Shown piece by piece: positions 58,935 to 64,000 of a DNA stretch of 64,000 bases (position 1 is the stretch's first letter; each line of letters begins with the position of its first letter). The notes under the pieces are model-generated. The model saw only the letters and a program-made list of their open reading frames with translations, did not search any database and was not told the origin of the DNA. The stretch is from Paraherbaspirillum soli (lineage in GTDB: Bacteria; Pseudomonadota; Gammaproteobacteria; Burkholderiales; Burkholderiaceae_D), in contig NZ_JBHSMT010000026.1 of assembly GCF_042654985.1 (NCBI RefSeq), positions 62,001 to 126,000 on the forward strand, given 5' to 3'. The translations under genes and the position numbers were made by a program.

Positions 58935-59144
58935 CAGTAGGTTTTGATGAATTGCGGTAAGTTTGTCGCGCTAAATGTCACGGCGATTGAGTGTGATCGA
59001 AAGTAGTTTGGCATAAACGTGTGACATAAAGTGTGGCAATAAGTAGTGGATCCGCACACTCAAACGCGGTAGGAAATTCTGGTCTTTAAGTGTTGTAAGG
59101 ACCGGATATGTTAAAATTTAAGATCTTAAGATTCAGGAGCTATC

Positions 59145-59327
59145 ATGGCAGTTCAACAAAATAAAAAGACCCCATCCAAGCGCGGCATGCACCGTGCTCA
59201 CGATTTTCTGGTTGCGCCTCCGCTGGCGGTTGAGCCAACTACTGGCGAAACACATCTGCGTCACCACATTAGCCCAAACGGCTTTTACCGTGGTCGCAAA
59301 GTCTTGAAGACTAAGAACGACGAGTAA
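59145..59327 (+). CDS. rpmF: Ribosomal protein L32
   Basis: The 60-residue basic protein begins MAVQQNKKTPSKRGMHRAHD and contains HHISPNGFYRGRKV, the standard L32 features. It lacks the zinc-binding CxxC, i.e. it is the C-minus form. AGGAG lies 7 nt before the ATG. Confidence 0.97.
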   Translation: MAVQQNKKTPSKRGMHRAHDFLVAPPLAVEPTTGETHLRHHISPNGFYRGRKVLKTKNDE

Positions 59328-59357
59328 TCTTCTTGTTCTTGACGATGCGGATTAAAG

Positions 59358-59390
59358 ACGGCGCGATGAGATTCTCAGTCGCGCCGTTTT
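59358..59390 (+). terminator. Terminator/attenuator between rpmF and plsX
   Basis: ACGGCGCGA (59358-59366) pairs with TCGCGCCGT (59379-59387) and runs into TTTT. It would end most rpmF transcripts and lower readthrough into the fab genes. Confidence 0.75.
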
Positions 59391-59477
59391 CATATGCTGA
59401 AAAAATACGTCGCGTCATTTTGAATCGCGCTCAATCTGCCTCATAATGATGGCTGGAGTAGGCACTGAATCAAAACA

Positions 59478-60593
59478 ATGACAATCAAAATTTCTATCGA
59501 CTGCATGGGCGGTGATCATGGCCCATCGGTTACCGTACCTGCTGCCATTTCATTTGCCAATCGTGAACCAGAGGTCGAGTTGGTATTGGTTGGTCTCGAA
59601 GAGAAAATTCGAGCCGAACTGAAGAAGCATAAGGTTATTACGCATCCTCGTCTTTCGGTGCTGCATGCGTCTGAAGTGGTGACAATGGATGATTCCATTG
59701 AAACCGCATTGCGTCGAAAGAAAGACTCTTCAATGCGTCTGGCCATCAATTTGGTCAAAGATGGGCAAGCGCATGCTTGTGTGTCGGCTGGCAATACTGG
59801 CGCATTGATGGCAGTTTCGCGCTACCTGCTCAAGACCATCCCTGGCGTTGATCGCCCGGCGATCTGTACTATCCTCCCGAATCAAAAAGACGGCCCGACT
59901 TATATGCTCGATCTGGGTGCGAACGTCGATTGCGAGCCTGAGCATCTGCATCAATTTGCGCTGATGGGGTCGGCGCTGGTATCGGCAATGGAAGGAAAGT
60001 CGAGGCCGACGGTTGGTTTGTTGAACGTCGGCGAAGAGGATATAAAAGGCAACGAGGTGGTCAAGCATACGGCGGAGCTATTGCGTGCTGATCACGAAAA
60101 GGGCATTTTGAATTTTTACGGCAATGTCGAAGGTAACGATATTTTCGAAGGTACCACCGACATTGTTGTGTGCGATGGTTTCGTCGGTAATGTCACGCTT
60201 AAAGCTTCCGAAGGCTTGGGGCGGTTTGTGAAAAAAGTGCTGACCACCGAGTTCAAAAGCGGCATTTTGAACATGCTGGGCGCTTTAATCGCACGTGGCG
60301 CGATTAAAGCGATCTCTCGGCGTTTGAATCCATCCCGTTACAATGGCGCTAGTTTGCTCGGCTTGCGGGGGCTGGTTTTCAAGAGCCATGGCGGCGCCGA
60401 TGCCTATGGTTATGAATGGGCCATTCGACGTGCATTTGATGCCGCAAAATATGATGTGTTGTCCCGTATTGCCACGACGATTGCCGATTTGATGCCGCAG
60501 GCCGAAGTCTCGGCCAAGCACGCTGAGGTGGCGGCGGGTGGAGTCGAAGGCAAAATCATTGTTAATGAATCAACCCAACAGAAAACAGCATGA
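59478..60593 (+). CDS. plsX: Phosphate acyltransferase PlsX
   Basis: The 371-residue enzyme begins ISIDCMGGDHGP and has SAGNTGALMAVSRYLL, VDCEPEHLHQFALMGS and GNVEGNDIFEGTTDIVVCDGFVGNV, all typical of PlsX. It makes acyl-phosphate from acyl-ACP for phospholipid synthesis. Its stop overlaps fabH by ATGA. Confidence 0.96.
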   Translation: MTIKISIDCMGGDHGPSVTVPAAISFANREPEVELVLVGLEEKIRAELKKHKVITHPRLSVLHASEVVTMDDSIETALRRKKDSSMRLAINLVKDGQAHACVSAGNTGALMAVSRYLLKTIPGVDRPAICTILPNQKDGPTYMLDLGANVDCEPEHLHQFALMGSALVSAMEGKSRPTVGLLNVGEEDIKGNEVVKHTAELLRADHEKGILNFYGNVEGNDIFEGTTDIVVCDGFVGNVTLKASEGLGRFVKKVLTTEFKSGILNMLGALIARGAIKAISRRLNPSRYNGASLLGLRGLVFKSHGGADAYGYEWAIRRAFDAAKYDVLSRIATTIADLMPQAEVSAKHAEVAAGGVEGKIIVNESTQQKTA

Positions 60594-61576
60594 CTACTTA
60601 TAGCAAAATTGTCGGTACCGGCAGCTATTTGCCGCCAAAACGAGTAAGCAACCAGGATCTGACTGCGCAACTGGCAGCGAAAGGGATTGAGACTTCCGAT
60701 GAGTGGATTTTTTCCCGGAGCGGCATCGCGGCGCGCCATTTTGCCGAGCCGGACGTGCAATCCAGCGATCTCGCAGTCGAGGCGGCAAAACAAGCGCTGG
60801 AGATGGCAGGGATTGCGGCCAATGACATTGATTTAGTCATTGTCGCCACTTCGACCCCGGATCATTTCGGTGGTTTTCCCAGTACCGCCTGCGTGGTGCA
60901 GCAAAAGCTCGGCATCATTACCGGCGGTGCGGCATTTGACGTTCAGGCGGTGTGCAGCGGATTTGTATATGCAGTGTCGATTGCCGACAGTTTTATCAAA
61001 TCCGGCGCGCACAAGAATGTACTTGTGATCGGCACCGAAGTTTTTTCGCGCATTCTCAATTTTGAAGATCGCACCACCTGTGTGTTGTTTGGCGACGGCG
61101 CCGGCGCAGTGGTGATGAGCGCATCCGAGACGCCAGGCATTTTAGCGACCAAATTGCATGCCGATGGACGTCACAAAGACCTCCTTTGCGTCCCTGGCAA
61201 AGTCAATAGCGGCATCGTAGAGGGCAGTGCTTTCCTTTACATGGACGGTCAGGCTGTATTCAAGCTGGCGGTGTCGGTATTGGAAAAGGTCGCCAACGAG
61301 GCGCTGGAAATGGCCGGCATGAAGGCTTCGGAAATCGACTGGTTGATTCCTCATCAGGCCAATATCCGCATCATGCAGAGTACCGCCCGCAAGCTCGGTC
61401 TGGAGCCGGATCGGATGGTTGTCACAGTGGATCAGCATGGCAACACATCGGCCGCTTCTATCCCGCTAGCGCTGGATAAGGCCGTGCGTGATGGTCGAGT
61501 CAAGCCAGGTCAGAACATCATGATGGAAGGTGTTGGCGGTGGTTTTACCTGGGGCGCAATTCTGGCGCGCATGTAA
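60590..61576 (+). CDS. fabH: 3-oxoacyl-ACP synthase III
   Basis: The 328-residue housekeeping KAS III has Cys122 in QAVCSGFVYA, His in IPHQANIRIM and Asn in QHGNTSAASIP. It condenses acetyl-CoA with malonyl-ACP to start fatty acid synthesis. It differs clearly from the KAS III-like enzyme at 3797. Confidence 0.96.
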   Translation: MTTYSKIVGTGSYLPPKRVSNQDLTAQLAAKGIETSDEWIFSRSGIAARHFAEPDVQSSDLAVEAAKQALEMAGIAANDIDLVIVATSTPDHFGGFPSTACVVQQKLGIITGGAAFDVQAVCSGFVYAVSIADSFIKSGAHKNVLVIGTEVFSRILNFEDRTTCVLFGDGAGAVVMSASETPGILATKLHADGRHKDLLCVPGKVNSGIVEGSAFLYMDGQAVFKLAVSVLEKVANEALEMAGMKASEIDWLIPHQANIRIMQSTARKLGLEPDRMVVTVDQHGNTSAASIPLALDKAVRDGRVKPGQNIMMEGVGGGFTWGAILARM

Positions 61577-61662
61577 TCAGGATGCTGATCCCGGAGCGTC
61601 GATCAGCTAAGAATCCAAGCTATTTATTTTAAAAAATTCATTTGATAAGCGATTAAACACGC

Positions 61663-62595
61663 ATGAGCAAATTCGCATTTGTTTTTCCGGGTCAGGGTTC
61701 GCAAGCCATTGGCATGCTGAACGGGTTTGCCGATAATCCGGTGGTGAAAGAGACTGTCGCTGAGGCATCTGAGGCGCTACAGTTCGACCTCGGCAAACTG
61801 ATCGCTGAAGGGCCTAAGGAAGAGCTGGATCTGACCACTAATACGCAGCCGGTAATGCTGACTGCAGCAGTGGCTTTCTATCGGGCTTGGCTGGCAGCCG
61901 GCGGCACAGTGCCCGCGTTGGTGGCAGGTCATAGCCTGGGTGAGTATTCAGCATTGGTGGCGGCTGGTGTGATTGCCTTCGCGGATGCGGTGCCGCTGGT
62001 ACGCTTCCGTGCGCAAGCCATGCAACAAGCGGTGCCGGTCGGTCAAGGCGGTATGGCAGCAATTCTGGGTTTATCAGACGACGATGTGCGTGCAGCGTGT
62101 ATGGCAGCGGCGCAAGGTGAAATCGTTGAAGCGGTAAACTTTAATGCGCCGGCACAGGTTGTGATCGCCGGCCATAAGGCGGCAGTCGAACGCGCCTGTG
62201 AAGCTGCTAAAGAAAAAGGTGCAAAACGCGCCTTGTCATTGCCGGTATCGGCCCCATTTCATTCTTCGTTGCTGAAGCCGGCGTCAGATCGCTTGCGTGA
62301 ATATATGCAAGGATTGACGTTCGCAGCGCCGCAAATTGCACTTATCAACAATGTTGATGTAGCGATTGTTGATGATCCGGCCGGCATTAAAGATGCGTTG
62401 GTGCGGCAAGCCGCCAGTCCGGTGCGCTGGGTTGAGACGATTCAGAAAATTGCAGCGGAAGGTGTCAGCCACGTGATCGAATGCGGTCCGGGTAAAGTTC
62501 TTGCTGGCTTGACTAAGCGGATTAATGGGGATCTGATTGGCGATGCAATTGTCGATCAAGCGTCGCTGGAAAAAGTGCTGGAGGCATTGAAGTGA
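61663..62595 (+). CDS. fabD: Malonyl-CoA:ACP transacylase
   Basis: The 310-residue enzyme has FPGQGSQAIGM, the nucleophile Ser91 in AGHSLGEYSALVA and the catalytic His in SAPFHSSLLKP. It loads malonyl groups on ACP. Its stop overlaps the GTG of fabG. Confidence 0.97.
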   Translation: MSKFAFVFPGQGSQAIGMLNGFADNPVVKETVAEASEALQFDLGKLIAEGPKEELDLTTNTQPVMLTAAVAFYRAWLAAGGTVPALVAGHSLGEYSALVAAGVIAFADAVPLVRFRAQAMQQAVPVGQGGMAAILGLSDDDVRAACMAAAQGEIVEAVNFNAPAQVVIAGHKAAVERACEAAKEKGAKRALSLPVSAPFHSSLLKPASDRLREYMQGLTFAAPQIALINNVDVAIVDDPAGIKDALVRQAASPVRWVETIQKIAAEGVSHVIECGPGKVLAGLTKRINGDLIGDAIVDQASLEKVLEALK

Positions 62596-63362
62596 TTTTG
62601 CAAAATTCGAACTCACAAGATTTACAAGGGCAGGTGGCGCTGGTCACAGGCGCTTCGCGTGGTATCGGTCGAGCGATTGCGCTGGAGCTGCTTGCACGGG
62701 GGGCCAAGGTTGTCGGCACGGCTACATCCGAGGCGGGCGCCGCAGCTATCACCGAATATTTGAACGCTGCTCAGCCTGATGGTGGCAAAGGTATTGTATT
62801 GAATGTGAACGATGCCGCTGGCTGTGCCGCAGCGGTCGATCTGGCGCAAAAGGAATTTGGCGGTTTGTCGATTTTGGTCAATAACGCCGGAATTACGCAG
62901 GATCAGCTGGCGATGCGGATGAAGGATGAAGAGTGGGACGCGGTCATCGCGACCAATTTGACAGCCGTCGCGCGTCTGTCGCGTGCAGTTCTGCGTGGGA
63001 TGATAAAAGCCAAGCATGGTCGTATCATTAACATCACGTCGGTGGTCGGTTCCGCCGGTAATCCAGGGCAAATGAATTATGCCGCCGCCAAGGCTGGCGT
63101 TTCCGGCATGAGCAGGGCTCTGGCGCGTGAGATCGGTAGTCGCAACATTACCGTCAATTGCGTTGCCCCAGGTTTTATTGACACCGATATGACCAAAGCG
63201 CTGGGTGAGCAACAAACCGCTGCGCTACTGCAGCAGATTCCGCTGGGACGACTTGGTGCGGCCGAGGATGTCGCTGCTGCGGTCGGTTTTCTGGCATCGC
63301 CGCAAGCCGGCTATATTACCGGCACCACATTGCATGTGAACGGTGGCATGTACATGGGCTGA
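62592..63362 (+). CDS. fabG: 3-oxoacyl-ACP reductase
   Basis: The 256-residue classical SDR has the cofactor motif VTGASRGIGRA, NNAG and the Ser-Tyr-Lys set in ITSVVGSAGNPGQMNYAAAKAG. It ends GGMYM. It starts with GTG in a GTGA overlap with fabD; the first ~9 residues (ILQNSNSQD) are an extension, and no internal ATG precedes the Rossmann strand. Confidence 0.95.
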   Translation: MILQNSNSQDLQGQVALVTGASRGIGRAIALELLARGAKVVGTATSEAGAAAITEYLNAAQPDGGKGIVLNVNDAAGCAAAVDLAQKEFGGLSILVNNAGITQDQLAMRMKDEEWDAVIATNLTAVARLSRAVLRGMIKAKHGRIINITSVVGSAGNPGQMNYAAAKAGVSGMSRALAREIGSRNITVNCVAPGFIDTDMTKALGEQQTAALLQQIPLGRLGAAEDVAAAVGFLASPQAGYITGTTLHVNGGMYMG

Positions 63363-63567
63363 TGAAGGGGCTATTTGTCGGGCGGTTGGTGCTGTTTTAT
63401 GCGCCAAAGATGCTTACAGCCAATTCATGAGTTAAACGTAAGAAACATTTATTTGGATACTTTTGGCAGAGTTTTTTTAATTATTAAAGACTCATGTTGA
63501 AAGTAAATTTTCACTGCGCAAACCTGCTAAAATGCGCGCACTTTCTGTAACCTAATGGAGGCATCAC

Positions 63568-63810
63568 ATGTCCGATATCGAACAACGCGTTAAAAAAATC
63601 GTCGCTGAGCAACTGGGCGTCGCAGAAGCTGACATCAAGATCGAATCGTCGTTTGTTGACGATCTGGGCGCTGATTCGCTCGACACAGTTGAGTTGGTGA
63701 TGGCACTGGAAGACGAATTCGAAATGGAAATTCCGGACGAGCAGGCTGAGAAGATCACTACAGTGCAGCAAGCTATCGATTATGCGAAGGCCCACGTTAA
63801 AGCGGCGTAA
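63568..63810 (+). CDS. acpP: Acyl carrier protein
   Basis: The 80-residue acidic protein carries the phosphopantetheine site Ser37 in GADSLDTVE. GGAGG lies 8 nt before the ATG, which fits high expression. The 205-bp gap before it includes a -10-like TAAAAT at 63523-63528, so acpP probably has its own promoter. It is the carrier for the fab enzymes and possibly for the operon at 3797. Confidence 0.98.
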   Translation: MSDIEQRVKKIVAEQLGVAEADIKIESSFVDDLGADSLDTVELVMALEDEFEMEIPDEQAEKITTVQQAIDYAKAHVKAA

Positions 63811-63840
63811 GCTAGCTTTGAACGTATCCAGGAGAACCTC

Positions 63841-64000
63841 TTGAGCCGCACACGTGAACGTCGCGTTGTGATAACTGGCCTGGGTTGCATTTCCCCGGTC
63901 GGCAATACCATTGCCGACGCATGGAGTGCAATTACCTCAGGTAAATCAGGTATCGCAACCATCACCAAGTTTGACGCCTCTGCTTTTTCCACGCATTTCG
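63841..64000 (+). CDS. fabF: 3-oxoacyl-ACP synthase II, partial (cut by window end)
   Basis: The visible 53 codons read RRVVITGLGCISPVGNTIADAW..., the standard FabF beginning, and run off the window. There is no ATG; TTG 63841 is preceded by AGGAG with 7-8 nt spacing and is the best start. The order acpP-fabF matches other proteobacteria. Confidence 0.9.
   Translation, partial: MSRTRERRVVITGLGCISPVGNTIADAWSAITSGKSGIATITKFDASAFSTHF

Overview
The window looks like chromosome of a betaproteobacterium of the Oxalobacteraceae type (Collimonas / Herminiimonas / Janthinobacterium relatives). The right third has the Burkholderiales gene order rne | rluC - HAD phosphatase - Rieske - sppA - methylase - maf | yceD - rpmF - plsX - fabH - fabD - fabG - acpP - fabF. 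The rest is core metabolism (aroC, metY, moeA/mobA/moaA, hmuRSTUV) interrupted by islets of accessory DNA. No rRNA, tRNA, CRISPR array or complete insertion sequence was seen.

Layout. 1-3455: an AT-rich toxin/immunity graveyard, with the tail of one polymorphic toxin, a displaced Rhs tip, a smaller Rhs remnant and several immunity-type or membrane genes joined by ATGA overlaps. 3662-10775: a GC-rich, tightly coupled seven-gene operon (KAS III-like condensing enzyme, extended SDR, metallo-beta-lactamase-fold hydrolase, PaaK-like adenylate-forming enzyme, PAP2-type membrane enzyme, sterol-desaturase-type hydroxylase, fatty acid desaturase), probably making a modified lipid. An 18-bp perfect palindrome of FNR/ANR type lies in front of it. 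10772-13671: dispersed repeats around a second AT-rich islet with a SUKH immunity-type gene. 13668-14214 and 35195-35835: two paralogous small genes, each behind a long structured leader RNA with the same pseudoknot-like topology but different helix sequences. 14351-30613: housekeeping and membrane genes. 30427-34900: a 3.6-kb gene for a 1207-residue RCC1-like repeat protein, bracketed by a 186-187 bp duplication of the 3' end of the preceding permease gene. 36022-37591: PAAR protein, Tae4-type amidase effector and a membrane protein in the immunity position. 37665-39590: globin and rmuC. 39598-46142: Fur-controlled heme uptake operon. 46197-49287: molybdenum cofactor genes. 49517-64000: RNA processing, envelope and fatty acid synthesis genes, with a probable unassigned small RNA at 56659-56900.

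The housekeeping fab cluster supplies acyl-ACP, a plausible precursor pool for the 3797-10775 operon, which has no ACP of its own. The strongest candidates for undescribed biology are that operon with its palindrome, the paired leader RNAs, the RCC1-gene islet with its duplicated attachment-like end, and the non-canonical immunity candidate behind the Tae4 effector. All functional statements come from motif reading by eye; no database search was run.
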